Shown in pieces: positions 8,085 through 16,935 of a stretch of DNA of 64,000 nucleotides. A model generated the notes under the pieces. It was not told where the DNA came from. It worked only from the letters and a program-made list of their open reading frames with translations, and searched no databases. Origin of the DNA: Flavobacterium sp. ENC (GTDB taxonomy: Bacteria; Bacteroidota; Bacteroidia; Flavobacteriales; Flavobacteriaceae). Position 1 is the stretch's first letter; every line of letters begins with the position of its first letter. The stretch covers positions 25,664 through 89,663 of the forward strand of contig NZ_JAJMOY010000014.1 in NCBI RefSeq assembly GCF_020991415.1, in the 5' to 3' direction. Position numbers and translations under genes: made by a program.

Positions 8085-10760
8085 GTGTTACAAAAAAGAA
8101 TAAAAATAGTCCTTACCCTGCTTGTTTTGGGTAGTTTTTCACAAATAAAAGCACAAGATAAAGTTCCTTTTGATCAGGGAAAAAAATATATTCTTGCTAA
8201 AGTCTCTGTTGTTGGTAAAATAAGCTTCAATGAGCAAACTGTTGTTACTTTTTCGGGGCTTCAGAAAGGACAGGAAATAACTGTTCCCGGAGAAGAAATC
8301 AGTGGCGCTATTAAAAAATTAGGCAAACTTGGCCTGTTTGATGAAATTGCTTTTTATGTAAATAAAGTCGAGAACGACAGTATTTACCTTGACCTTGATA
8401 TTATTGAACTTCCGAAATTAAATGAAGTTAAGTTTGTTGGTATTAAAAAGAGCAAGGTAGAAGGACTAATTAAGGACAACAATTTGACCAAAAGTAAAAT
8501 TGTAAACGAAAACTTAATTACAACTACCAAAAATTACATCGAAAATAAATATAAAAAAGATGGATTTTACAACACCAAAGTTACCATAACAACTACTCCG
8601 GATACCACTTCAGGAAATCAGGTGAATATGCTTGTGAGAGTAGACAAAGGTGATAAAGTAAAAATCAGCAGTATCGATTTCATTGGCAATACACAGCTTA
8701 CTGATAACAAACTAAGGGCTGCCATGAAAGATACGAAGCAGAAAAATGTACTTCGCATTTTAAAATCCTCAAAGTTTATCCCTGAAAAATACAAAACTGA
8801 CTTAGAAAAAGTAATCGCTACCTATAAAGAAAAAGGATATCGCGATGCCCGTATTATTTATGACTCTGTTACGTATAACAAGGATAAAAATATGCTTGCC
8901 ATTAAGATTAAAATGGAAGAAGGAAATAAATATTACTTCGGAAATATTAAATTTTTAGGAAATACGGTTTACTCGGATCAGTTGCTGAACCGCTACTTAG
9001 GAATCAAAAAAGGAGAAGTTTATAACGGTGTACTTCTTGAAAAAAGAATTGCAGACAAAACAAAACCGGATGCGGAAGATATTACTAACCTATATCAAAA
9101 CAACGGTTATTTATTCTCGAATATCAATGCTGTCGAAGTAAAAACAGTAAATGATACTATCGATTTTGAAATCAGGGTTACAGAAGGACCTATCGCCTAT
9201 TTTAACAAAATAACGGTTGTTGGAAACGACAAAACAAATGACCACGTAATTTACCGTGAGCTAAGAACTAAGCCAGGAGAAAAATACAGTAAAGAACAAT
9301 TGGTAAGAACCATTCGTGAAATCGGACAATTAGGATTCTTTGATCCTGAAGCGATCGATCCGAAATTCAAAAATGTAGACGCCGGCGCAGGAACTGTTGA
9401 CATCGAATACAATGTTGTTGAAAAAGGATCCAGTCAGGTTGAGCTTCAGGGAGGTTATGGCGGTGGAGGTTTCATTGGAACCTTAGGATTATCATTTAAC
9501 AATTTCTCAGCCCGAAATATATTTAAAAAAGAGGCATACAAACCATTACCTATGGGAGATGGTCAAAAAGTTTCACTTCGTTTACAGGGAAGTACTTACT
9601 TCCAAACGTACAGTGTATCCTTTTCAGAGCCTTGGTTTGGAGGAAAAAAACCAGTACAATTTAGTTCTTCTATATCGTACAGCAAGCAATACTTAAACAA
9701 TTATGTTACCAGAGACGTAGATAAAAGTAAAAGTTTTAACATCCTGACTTTACAAGTTGGTCTTGCAAAAAGACTTACTGTGCCGGATGATTACTTCGTA
9801 CTATCACAATCGATAAGTTACCAGCATTATGATCTGAACAATTATAATACAGGATTGTTTACCTTTGGTAATGGAGCGTCAAGAAATTTAGCGTACACGA
9901 TCGGACTTTCAAGAAGTAATAAAGGGGTTAACCCGATATTCCCGACTTATGGTTCAGAGTTTAGTATTTCTGCAAAAGTCACACCTCCTTATTCATTATT
10001 TAATGGTATTGATTATTCAAAACTGGGAGACCAGAAAGAATATAAAAGAACCGCTGATGCAGATGCCACTCAAGGTGATGCAAATGGTATAGTGATCAGA
10101 AAAGGGGATTATCTTGATGCAAACGGAAATAAAGTAAACACCTATCAGGAAGCTGCTGCAGATCCTGCTAAAGTCGATCAGAAAAAATACAATTGGTTAG
10201 AATACTATAAAGTGAAGTTTAAAGCGGACTGGTATACTAAAGTATATGGCAAGTTGGTTTTAAGAACATTAACCGAATTTGGTTTCTTAGGAGCGTATGA
10301 CCAGTCAAGAGGTCTGGTACCATTTGAGCGTTTCTATTTGGGAGGTGACGGTATGGCTAACTACTCAATGGACGGTAGAGAGACTATTCAGTTAAGAGGT
10401 TATCCAAACAATTCATTGACACCAATTATTGAAGACAAAACAGATTCAAGATACGGACAACAAATTGGAGCAACAATTTATAATAAATTCTCCATGGAGT
10501 TAAGATATCCAATTACGCTAAAATCATCGGCATCTATTTATGCATTGACGTTTTTAGAAGCAGGTTCATCTTATCCAACGTTTAAAGATTACAATCCATT
10601 TGATCTGAATCGTTCAGCGGGTGTTGGTTTACGTGTATTTATGCCTGCATTTGGATTATTGGGTATTGATTTCGGTTATGGTTTCGATGCCTTACCAGGA
10701 TCTGTTACCAATAAAGCAAATGGCTGGGAAACGCACTTTATCATTGGACAACAATTTTAG
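8085..10760 (+). CDS. bamA: Outer-membrane protein assembly factor BamA
   Basis: This Omp85 protein is 891 residues from the GTG at 8085. It inserts beta-barrel proteins into the outer membrane. A signal peptide (about 1-24, ending IKAQ) is followed by five POTRA-type modules to about residue 445, and then the 16-strand barrel, which starts near VELQGGYGGGGF. The barrel ends in the aromatic C-terminus GQQF. The start is uncertain because no ATG fits: GTG at 8085 gives a normal signal peptide and a 7-base gap after uppS, while GTG 8061 or TTG 8049 would add 8 or 12 residues overlapping uppS. It is followed by two Skp-like periplasmic chaperone genes that would serve it. Confidence 0.93.
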   Translation: MLQKRIKIVLTLLVLGSFSQIKAQDKVPFDQGKKYILAKVSVVGKISFNEQTVVTFSGLQKGQEITVPGEEISGAIKKLGKLGLFDEIAFYVNKVENDSIYLDLDIIELPKLNEVKFVGIKKSKVEGLIKDNNLTKSKIVNENLITTTKNYIENKYKKDGFYNTKVTITTTPDTTSGNQVNMLVRVDKGDKVKISSIDFIGNTQLTDNKLRAAMKDTKQKNVLRILKSSKFIPEKYKTDLEKVIATYKEKGYRDARIIYDSVTYNKDKNMLAIKIKMEEGNKYYFGNIKFLGNTVYSDQLLNRYLGIKKGEVYNGVLLEKRIADKTKPDAEDITNLYQNNGYLFSNINAVEVKTVNDTIDFEIRVTEGPIAYFNKITVVGNDKTNDHVIYRELRTKPGEKYSKEQLVRTIREIGQLGFFDPEAIDPKFKNVDAGAGTVDIEYNVVEKGSSQVELQGGYGGGGFIGTLGLSFNNFSARNIFKKEAYKPLPMGDGQKVSLRLQGSTYFQTYSVSFSEPWFGGKKPVQFSSSISYSKQYLNNYVTRDVDKSKSFNILTLQVGLAKRLTVPDDYFVLSQSISYQHYDLNNYNTGLFTFGNGASRNLAYTIGLSRSNKGVNPIFPTYGSEFSISAKVTPPYSLFNGIDYSKLGDQKEYKRTADADATQGDANGIVIRKGDYLDANGNKVNTYQEAAADPAKVDQKKYNWLEYYKVKFKADWYTKVYGKLVLRTLTEFGFLGAYDQSRGLVPFERFYLGGDGMANYSMDGRETIQLRGYPNNSLTPIIEDKTDSRYGQQIGATIYNKFSMELRYPITLKSSASIYALTFLEAGSSYPTFKDYNPFDLNRSAGVGLRVFMPAFGLLGIDFGYGFDALPGSVTNKANGWETHFIIGQQF

Positions 10761-10802
10761 AGAATTAACGTTTGGTTAAAAATCATCAAATAAAGTTATG
10801 TT

Positions 10803-11801
10803 ATGAGAAGACAATTTTTATTTATATTTTTAGCCTTGATTGTAGCTAATACAAGTCAGGCACAGACAAGATCGACAAGGATTGGCTACATAGATATGGA
10901 ATATATCTTAGAAAATGTCTCTGATTATAAAGAAGCAACAGCACAATTGGAGCTAAAAGCTCAAAAATGGAAACAAGAAATTGAATCCAAAAAATTAGAA
11001 ATCAATACGCTTAAGGAAAATCTTAAAGCCGAAAAAGCTTTACTGACCAAAGAGCTGATTGACGAAAGAGAAACGGAAATTAAGTTTCTGGAAACAGAAA
11101 TGTTAGATTATCAGCAAAAGCAATTTGGAGCTGACGGAAATTTAATCCGACATAAAACTGCTTTGGCGAAACCAATTCAGGATCAGGTTTTCACAGCCGT
11201 TCAGGATATTGCCGAGGCCAAAAATTATGATTTTGTTTTTGACAAATCCGCTGATTTGACAATGCTTTTCAGCAATAAAAGATTCGACATCAGTGATCAG
11301 GTTATTCGTGTCCTCAACAGAACCGACAAACGTGAACAACTGACAAAAAAACAGCTGAAAGAACAGGAAGCTAAAGAAAACATTGAAAATGCGATTGATG
11401 AAAATCCTGCGCTGAAAGACAGACAGAAAGTACTGGATGACAGAAAAGCTGCCAGAGAAAAACTAATCCAGGACAGAAAACTGGAACAGGAAGCAAAGAA
11501 AAAAGAATACGACGATAAACGAAAAGCAATAGCAGCAGAAAGAGAAGCCCGAAAAAATGGCACGGTTTCTGAACCAGCTAAAACAGACGGAACTACTGCT
11601 AAGCCGGCTGAGACAACAGAGCAAAAAACAACAACTGCTGAGCCGGCACCAACCAGCAGCAAAGCAGAAGAAAGACAAAAACTTTTCGAACAGCGTAAAA
11701 AGGAACTGGAAGAGAGAAAAAAGAAAATTTTAGAAGAAAGAGAAGCGGCTAAAAAAGCAAAAGAAGCCGAAACACAGAAAACAAATACGACCAATAATTA
11801 A
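10803..11801 (+). CDS. OmpH/Skp-family periplasmic chaperone with long charged C-terminal extension
   Basis: This 332-residue protein has a signal peptide ending SQAQ at about 20. The Skp/OmpH core (about 25-170) opens with IGYIDMEYILE and continues as long helices. Beyond the core lies a roughly 160-residue extension rich in Lys, Glu, Arg and Ala. The extension comprises a coiled coil, a Thr/Ala/Pro/Glu linker at about 250-280, and another highly charged coiled coil. Skp proteins hold unfolded outer-membrane proteins for BamA, directly upstream. The normal family size is 160-180, so the tail is an addition; its function is unknown. A second, normal-length copy follows after 14 bases. Confidence 0.9.
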   Translation: MRRQFLFIFLALIVANTSQAQTRSTRIGYIDMEYILENVSDYKEATAQLELKAQKWKQEIESKKLEINTLKENLKAEKALLTKELIDERETEIKFLETEMLDYQQKQFGADGNLIRHKTALAKPIQDQVFTAVQDIAEAKNYDFVFDKSADLTMLFSNKRFDISDQVIRVLNRTDKREQLTKKQLKEQEAKENIENAIDENPALKDRQKVLDDRKAAREKLIQDRKLEQEAKKKEYDDKRKAIAAEREARKNGTVSEPAKTDGTTAKPAETTEQKTTTAEPAPTSSKAEERQKLFEQRKKELEERKKKILEEREAAKKAKEAETQKTNTTNN

Positions 11802-11815
11802 TTAATATTTTAAAA

Positions 11816-12319
11816 ATGATGAAACAAATCAAAACTTTACTAATTGCTGCTATTCTAATGTTAGGAGCGAGTAATTCAATGAACGCACAAGCTAAGGTAG
11901 CTCATGTTGATGTTAGCGAGATTATGTCGAAAATGCCTGCAATGCTTGACGCTCAAAATCAACTACAAAAATTAAGTGGTACATATGATACTGAATACAA
12001 AAAAATGGTTGATGAATATCAGGTAAAAATTAAAAAGTACGAAGCTGAAGCTGCTACTGTAACTGAAGCTGTAAACGGTGACCGTTCTAAAGAAGTTCAG
12101 GACATGCAAAAAAGAATTGTTGACTATAGAGACAATGCGCAAAAAGAACTACAACAAAAAGAAACTGATATCGTAAAACCATTAATGGAAAAAGTAAGAG
12201 CTTCTATCCAGAAAGTTGGAAAAGCGAAAGGTTTCCAATATGTATTGGACGGTTCTACACTTTTATTAGCTGATGGTCCAAACATCACTGCTGATGTAAA
12301 AAAAGACTTAGGATTCTAA
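11816..12319 (+). CDS. OmpH/Skp-family periplasmic chaperone, normal length
   Basis: This 167-residue protein has a signal peptide ending MNAQA near residue 25. The helical Skp core begins KVAHVDVSEIMSKMP and ends FQYVLDGSTLLLADGPNITADVKKDLGF, a typical OmpH C-terminus. It forms the trimeric jellyfish-like holdase for outer-membrane proteins in transit to BamA. It is the last gene of the bamA operon: a clear terminator starts about 20 bases downstream. It and the preceding long paralogue probably arose by tandem duplication, with only the first copy acquiring the long tail. Confidence 0.93.
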   Translation: MMKQIKTLLIAAILMLGASNSMNAQAKVAHVDVSEIMSKMPAMLDAQNQLQKLSGTYDTEYKKMVDEYQVKIKKYEAEAATVTEAVNGDRSKEVQDMQKRIVDYRDNAQKELQQKETDIVKPLMEKVRASIQKVGKAKGFQYVLDGSTLLLADGPNITADVKKDLGF

Positions 12320-12340
12320 GAAACACATTCTTTATTATAA

Positions 12341-12376
12341 AAAACGGCTCAGCTTTTTAAGTTTGAGCCGTTTTTT
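12341..12376 (+). terminator. Terminator of the bamA-Skp operon
   Basis: Stem AAAACGGCTCA (12341-12351) pairs with TGAGCCGTTTT (12364-12374) and ends in a T-run. Its flanking A and T tracts allow weak function in both directions. Confidence 0.9.
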
Positions 12377-12470
12377 ATTTTCCACAAAACTTCTGAATAT
12401 CTCTATTTAAAAACAGATTTGAAACTGGTATTTTATTTACATTTTAATACTATTTTATTTAAAATCCGAA

Positions 12471-12501
12471 TTGTAGAGAAAGGTAGAAATATGTAACTTT
12501 G
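12471..12501 (+). promoter_or_regulatory. Promoter of murI, close to the start codon
   Basis: TTG (12471-12473), a 20-base spacer and TAACTTTG (12494-12501). The ATG begins only 5 bases after the -7 box, so the predicted transcript has almost no leader. Confidence 0.7.
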
Positions 12502-12505
12502 TTGT

Positions 12506-13282
12506 ATGACGAATAACAATCCTATAGGCGTTTTTGATTCCGGCATTGGAGGAACTTCCATCTGGAGCGCCATTCATGAACTGCTTCCGAACGAAAAAAC
12601 AATATATCTAGCCGATAGCAAAAATGCCCCTTATGGTCAGAGAACCAAAGAGGAAATTGTTGCCTTAAGCAAAAAAAACGTTGATTTTTTAATCGCAAAC
12701 AATTGCAAGCTAATTGTTGTGGCCTGTAATACCGCTACTACAAATGCCATTCGTGAGCTTCGTGAAGCGTACGATATTCCTTTTATCGGAATTGAACCTG
12801 CCATAAAACCTGCTGCCAATAACTCAAAAACACAAGTTATCGGCATTCTGGCTACAAAAGGCACACTGAACAGTGAGTTATTCAACAAAACAGCCGAAAT
12901 GTTCCAGAACACTACCATAATTGAACAGGTAGGTCACGGGCTGGTTCAGCTTATTGAAGACGGTAATCTTAATTCACCTGAAATGACGCAATTACTGGAA
13001 ACCTATCTGCGACCAATGATAGATGCCAATATTGATTATCTGGTACTGGGCTGCAGTCATTATCCGTACCTGATTCCACAGATTAAAAAGATCCTTCCTG
13101 AACATATTCAGATTATAGATTCCGGAGAAGCCGTGGCCCGTCAGACTCAAAATGTACTGCGCGAAAAAGCAGGTCTTTCGGATGGAGAAAAAAGTGAGCC
13201 TGTTTTTTATGTCAATTCAGACCCTTCTGTTTTAAACGATATCCTGGAAAATAAATATACAGTGATAGAAAAGGATTTTTAA
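12506..13282 (+). CDS. murI: Glutamate racemase
   Basis: This 258-residue enzyme makes D-glutamate for peptidoglycan. It has the GVFDSGIGG opening with Asp11, the first catalytic cysteine Cys74 in VACNTATTNA, and the second Cys183 in LGCSHYPYL, the two acid/base residues of the family. The length is normal. It has its own promoter and sits immediately after the bamA operon terminator, facing the convergent outer-membrane gene that ends 5 bases away. The start codon lies nearly on the expected transcription start, so the mRNA may be leaderless. Confidence 0.97.
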   Translation: MTNNNPIGVFDSGIGGTSIWSAIHELLPNEKTIYLADSKNAPYGQRTKEEIVALSKKNVDFLIANNCKLIVVACNTATTNAIRELREAYDIPFIGIEPAIKPAANNSKTQVIGILATKGTLNSELFNKTAEMFQNTTIIEQVGHGLVQLIEDGNLNSPEMTQLLETYLRPMIDANIDYLVLGCSHYPYLIPQIKKILPEHIQIIDSGEAVARQTQNVLREKAGLSDGEKSEPVFYVNSDPSVLNDILENKYTVIEKDF

Positions 13283-13286
13283 ATCC

Positions 13287-14522
13287 CTATTCGAATTTTC
13301 GTTTGACGAACCAAATGCCATCCAAAGATAAGTTGAGCGATATTTTGTGATAATTTTCTTTTATAAGGCCATCTGAAACGCTCCCTCTCTGCCCATAGGA
13401 ATACGAGATATTCAAAGCCGAAAAAGTATTTTCGATTGGCAGCGAAAGTCCGACGGAAATGGCCGCATTGTTGACTCGTTTACCATCAACTTCGAGATAA
13501 CCGGTATCAAAATTTGCACCTGCTGAATATTGAATTTTATCCCAGTACTTTCTCGTATCTTTTTTTGCCTTAAAGATAAATCCCAACGCAAACCTGTCCT
13601 GATTCACAAAAGTCCCGAATAACTCCGATTGATTCGTATCATTCCAAAGACTCCTTTCATAATCAAAGGTCATATTAAGATTGTTCCTGAAACGCTTGCT
13701 GATTCCTATAACAATTTCCAGGGGCAGATAATAATCATCAGCATCCGAAACCTGATTAGATTCAAAAATAGTTTCGATTTCATCTGTGATACTTTCGGCA
13801 CTCTGCACCTTTGTAGCCTTTACCCTGCCGGGTGCTTTAAAAGTTGAAGCGATCGTAAAAGTCGAATCAATTTTATACTGGGCTCCCAAAGTGGCCCGCA
13901 CGCCATGATAGCTTGTTTCTTTATGAATGGTTGTAAGGGAATTCGAAATCAGGTAACTCCTTTCATCTGTCGTATTTCCAAAAAGCCAGGTTGCAGAAAG
14001 ACCTAATGAAACCTTATTCCCGAATCGGTATCCGTATGAAAAATCAAAGTTATTTAATCCTCCGGAACCTGCTGCGGTTAAATAATACGATTCCTGACTG
14101 TTCTCGATAGGCAGTTTTAAATTAGAAATTTTAAATGCGGCACTGGAATACGGCCTCAAAGCAGCACTAAATCCTGAGTTTTTGCTTACCGGAAAAGCAA
14201 AAGCTATGTGAGAAAACTGAAAGTTATTCCTCTTTTCTGACCTTGAATCACTCTGATAAGTTGTGGCTATCGCTTTTCCGCCAATATCAAACATAAAATG
14301 ATTTAAAGGCATATATCCTAAAGAAGCAGGATTGAGGTTATTTATAAAATTTTCCGATGGCAGCGCTATTCCGGAAGATCCTATAGAAGGAATGGCACCA
14401 AAATCTGAATCATACAAACTGCCTAAACCATATAAGGAATAAGGCGAACTTGAAATACTTTGGGAGAATGAGCTCAGCGACATTAAAATGAAGCAACTAA
14501 AAAAAACTATTTTATTTTTCAT
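13287..14522 (-). CDS. Predicted outer-membrane beta-barrel protein (FadL/porin-like), partner of DUF4270
   Basis: This 411-residue protein has a signal peptide ending SFSQ at about 21. The mature part begins with a Ser/Gly-rich segment (SSSPYSLYGLGSL) and contains NPASLGYM, a pattern seen in FadL-like and PorV-like barrels of Bacteroidota. The remainder alternates hydrophobic and polar strands. I do not recognise a named family. Its ATG follows the stop codon of the DUF4270 lipoprotein gene with no gap, indicating translational coupling; in flavobacteria the two are commonly neighbours. A joint function at the outer membrane is likely, but the cargo is unknown. Confidence 0.78.
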   Translation of the reverse strand: MKNKIVFFSCFILMSLSSFSQSISSSPYSLYGLGSLYDSDFGAIPSIGSSGIALPSENFINNLNPASLGYMPLNHFMFDIGGKAIATTYQSDSRSEKRNNFQFSHIAFAFPVSKNSGFSAALRPYSSAAFKISNLKLPIENSQESYYLTAAGSGGLNNFDFSYGYRFGNKVSLGLSATWLFGNTTDERSYLISNSLTTIHKETSYHGVRATLGAQYKIDSTFTIASTFKAPGRVKATKVQSAESITDEIETIFESNQVSDADDYYLPLEIVIGISKRFRNNLNMTFDYERSLWNDTNQSELFGTFVNQDRFALGFIFKAKKDTRKYWDKIQYSAGANFDTGYLEVDGKRVNNAAISVGLSLPIENTFSALNISYSYGQRGSVSDGLIKENYHKISLNLSLDGIWFVKRKFE

Positions 14523-15854
14523 TTAATAAGTGATGTAATAAATTTTCAGCTGGATTTTATTGTTCAAATGTTTTTGGTCCCCCAAAACAATTCTGTTTAC
14601 AGCTTTATTAATTCCGGGCAATGTTAAAATCAAAGAGGATCTTGAAGCAGATTGTTTGAGAATTTCCTTTTGCAGAAAATTTCCAATGCGAAAGGAATAG
14701 CCCATATTTTCATTAAACTCGTCACTCTTTTTATTTAATATGCCATATACAGCATATCCTGCGGGATTTAATAATGTACCACTAATCCTGTTTAGATTAT
14801 CAGCCACATGTACCTGTATCGAATCGGCGAGAGGATATTGTTCTGAAAAGGAATTATTGACTGGTTTTAAGACCAGTTCGGCGTCTACAATTGCTCCCTT
14901 ATCTGCAATGTATTTGAGCTGCTTGATGTTGGGAAAATCTATTCTGCAGGCCACTCCGGTTCCTGATTGTACAAATCCCTGCCTGTTGGTTAATGAACTG
15001 GAGAGTTTACTGCTTGAAACCGGCAGGTTCTGAAGTATAGTGCCGGATTTATCTAACGAAATGGAATTAAACTGTTTTCCTGTATCGGTAATTACAAAAT
15101 CTATGTACAATGCTTTTTCGTCGGTGCTCTGGTATTTTGAATAATACATCCGGACCACGCTCGTACTGGGATTAAACCCAATAATACTCGCAGAATCAGA
15201 ACCGGAAGGCACAAGGACTAATCCTTTTAAATACTCTGTAAAACTGGTAAAATCCGTGATTTCTCTCTTTTTTATTCTCTGAAAAATATCCGATCCAAAA
15301 ACAGGATCCATTTTTATATTAATGGAATCTTTTTCAACAGGTCTCGGTTTGTACGAAATAGAACCCAGACTAGCCGTCCCGTAACTTAAAGTCGAGTTGT
15401 TATAAAAACTGTTGTCATCTGTATTGGGTTTTATTTTCTGAAGCACCCGACGGATATCAAAGGTCTGTACTTTGGTCGTATCTCCGTAGAAATAATTATT
15501 ATACTTCAGGATCATGGAAATAGAATCAAAAACATAATTCACAGCTTCTGTATCAGATCCTGCACCTGGCAGTGAATAGGAATCTGATTCTAATTGAAAG
15601 TAACCCTCCGATTTTACTTTTCCGAAAATGGGATCATCATAATTCCCTACCAGGATCCTGCTTTGGCCCGAAGTAACAAGTGAGTCAAAATTGATCGTTG
15701 ACATCTCGACTGTAACCGTATCAATTAAAATGACCTTATTATTTACAGCCAGATAATCAGATCCTACAACGAACTCGCCTGCATCCGTATCTGTTCCGCA
15801 GGAAAATAGGGCAAAAGCAAAAAACAACATTACTATAAACTTGTGCATACTCAT
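14523..15854 (-). CDS. DUF4270-family outer-membrane lipoprotein
   Basis: The protein is 443 residues from the ATG at 15854. A lipoprotein signal peptide ends FALFSCG, with the lipidated Cys at about residue 19. The start of the mature chain (GEFVVGSDYL, ILIDTVTVEMSTINFDSLVTSG, ILVGNYDDPIFG) is diagnostic of DUF4270, a Bacteroidota surface or outer-membrane lipoprotein family of unknown function, usually about 440-550 residues. A reading from a TTG at 15866 is rejected because that codon lies in the -7 promoter box. It is translationally coupled to the downstream barrel gene at 14522. Confidence 0.88.
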   Translation of the reverse strand: MSMHKFIVMLFFAFALFSCGTDTDAGEFVVGSDYLAVNNKVILIDTVTVEMSTINFDSLVTSGQSRILVGNYDDPIFGKVKSEGYFQLESDSYSLPGAGSDTEAVNYVFDSISMILKYNNYFYGDTTKVQTFDIRRVLQKIKPNTDDNSFYNNSTLSYGTASLGSISYKPRPVEKDSINIKMDPVFGSDIFQRIKKREITDFTSFTEYLKGLVLVPSGSDSASIIGFNPSTSVVRMYYSKYQSTDEKALYIDFVITDTGKQFNSISLDKSGTILQNLPVSSSKLSSSLTNRQGFVQSGTGVACRIDFPNIKQLKYIADKGAIVDAELVLKPVNNSFSEQYPLADSIQVHVADNLNRISGTLLNPAGYAVYGILNKKSDEFNENMGYSFRIGNFLQKEILKQSASRSSLILTLPGINKAVNRIVLGDQKHLNNKIQLKIYYITY

Positions 15855-15863
15855 ATTTTTGAA

Positions 15864-15871
15864 CAAATATA
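15864..15871 (-). promoter_or_regulatory. -7 promoter box of the DUF4270 operon
   Basis: TATATTTG on the minus strand, 9 bases before the ATG at 15854. No TTG is seen at the -33 distance, so the promoter may need an activator. The leader would be very short. Confidence 0.6.
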
Positions 15872-16054
15872 AATGCCCCTCTTCTGCATCACATCATAAC
15901 ATATACAGTCCGGCCTTTTTGGACTATAAAAAGCAAAAAAACATCTATAACAGGTTTATACAAACAAATAGATCATTCAGCCATAAAAAAGGCTGTTTAG
16001 TCTATCAAAAAGTGCCATACATATATCTTCTTTTTTTTAAAAACATTAGGCACC

Positions 16055-16065
16055 TACTTTTGAGC
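16055..16065 (+). promoter_or_regulatory. -7 box with extended word, promoter of the Kelch-kinase operon
   Basis: TACTTTTG followed by AGC, 14 bases before the start codon at 16080. No TTG -33 element is present. The same 11 bases recur before the response-regulator gene (20136-20146). Confidence 0.55.
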
Positions 16066-16079
16066 TAATAATATAAGTA

Positions 16080-16919
16080 ATGAGAATAAGGCTTTTAATA
16101 GGTTCACTTTTTTTGATTTCATTTTACACTATGAAAGCCCAGGAAATTTTTTCTGCAGCAATCAATGTAAAAACAGAACCGACAGCAAAAATTGATTTCA
16201 ATGAAACGAATGCTGTAATGGCTTTCCATAAAAAAATCAGTACGGCCAATACCATAACAAATACATTATCGTACACGAATTTGAAAGTAAATTATGAATT
16301 GGGAAGTTTTAAGACATTGGAAAGTCCGGATCAATTGAACGGCCTTCAAAACAAATTTGAAATCACACACGAGTTTTCAAATACAAAGTTAAATGTTGCC
16401 GTTACCCCTACTCTGAATTTTCAGCAAAACCCTGATGCTTCTGATTTTTCGGTTTTGGGCAGTTTTGAAATCGGTCAGCAACTGAATTCAAAAACAAGTA
16501 TCACTATCGGAGCTGCAAGAACAACAGCCTTTGGGTATCCTAAGTTCATTCCCACGCTGTCATTACATTACAAAGCAAACAATAAAAGTGATTTGGTGAT
16601 CGGATTTCCGGATTCCAAATTCTCTTATTCCAATAATATTCGAAATACGTTCAGCCTGACCAATAGCTTTAACGGTAGTTTTTACAATCTGGATCATTCG
16701 CATACACTGAGTGAAAATGCTTCCAAAGTCAGTATGTCGCAAATTACGTCTGCTTTCGAATATGAAAGAAATGTGGACAAAAACTGGTTTATAAACCTGA
16801 AGGCCGGCTATGATTTTAATAAAAAATACAATCTTATCGACAACGACAATCATAACGTCTATGATTTTAATACCGGTAACGGATACATTTTAGGAATTGG
16901 GATCAAATACAAACAATAA
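16080..16919 (+). CDS. DUF6268-like outer-membrane beta-barrel protein
   Basis: This 279-residue protein has a signal peptide ending MKAQ at about 20. The rest consists of amphipathic beta strands with alternating hydrophobic residues, ending ILGIGIKYKQ, consistent with a small barrel of 10-12 strands. It resembles the DUF6268 outer-membrane group by layout and length; this assignment is tentative. It is the first gene of a run that continues with a Kelch lipoprotein, a DUF4907 protein, a histidine kinase and a dioxygenase-like protein. It may therefore be a surface component controlled by that kinase. Confidence 0.7.
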   Translation: MRIRLLIGSLFLISFYTMKAQEIFSAAINVKTEPTAKIDFNETNAVMAFHKKISTANTITNTLSYTNLKVNYELGSFKTLESPDQLNGLQNKFEITHEFSNTKLNVAVTPTLNFQQNPDASDFSVLGSFEIGQQLNSKTSITIGAARTTAFGYPKFIPTLSLHYKANNKSDLVIGFPDSKFSYSNNIRNTFSLTNSFNGSFYNLDHSHTLSENASKVSMSQITSAFEYERNVDKNWFINLKAGYDFNKKYNLIDNDNHNVYDFNTGNGYILGIGIKYKQ

Positions 16920-16935
16920 ATAAATTTAATACACT

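Noticed and set aside
11297..11794. Serine-rich 165-residue frame on the minus strand
   Set aside because: Antisense to the charged coiled-coil tail of the Skp-like gene; Ser/Phe richness is the mirror of Lys/Glu codons.
15977..15995. CAGCC/GGCTG hairpin in the gap before 16080
   Set aside because: Stem of only 5 bases with a short T stretch, within a divergent promoter region; too weak to call a terminator.
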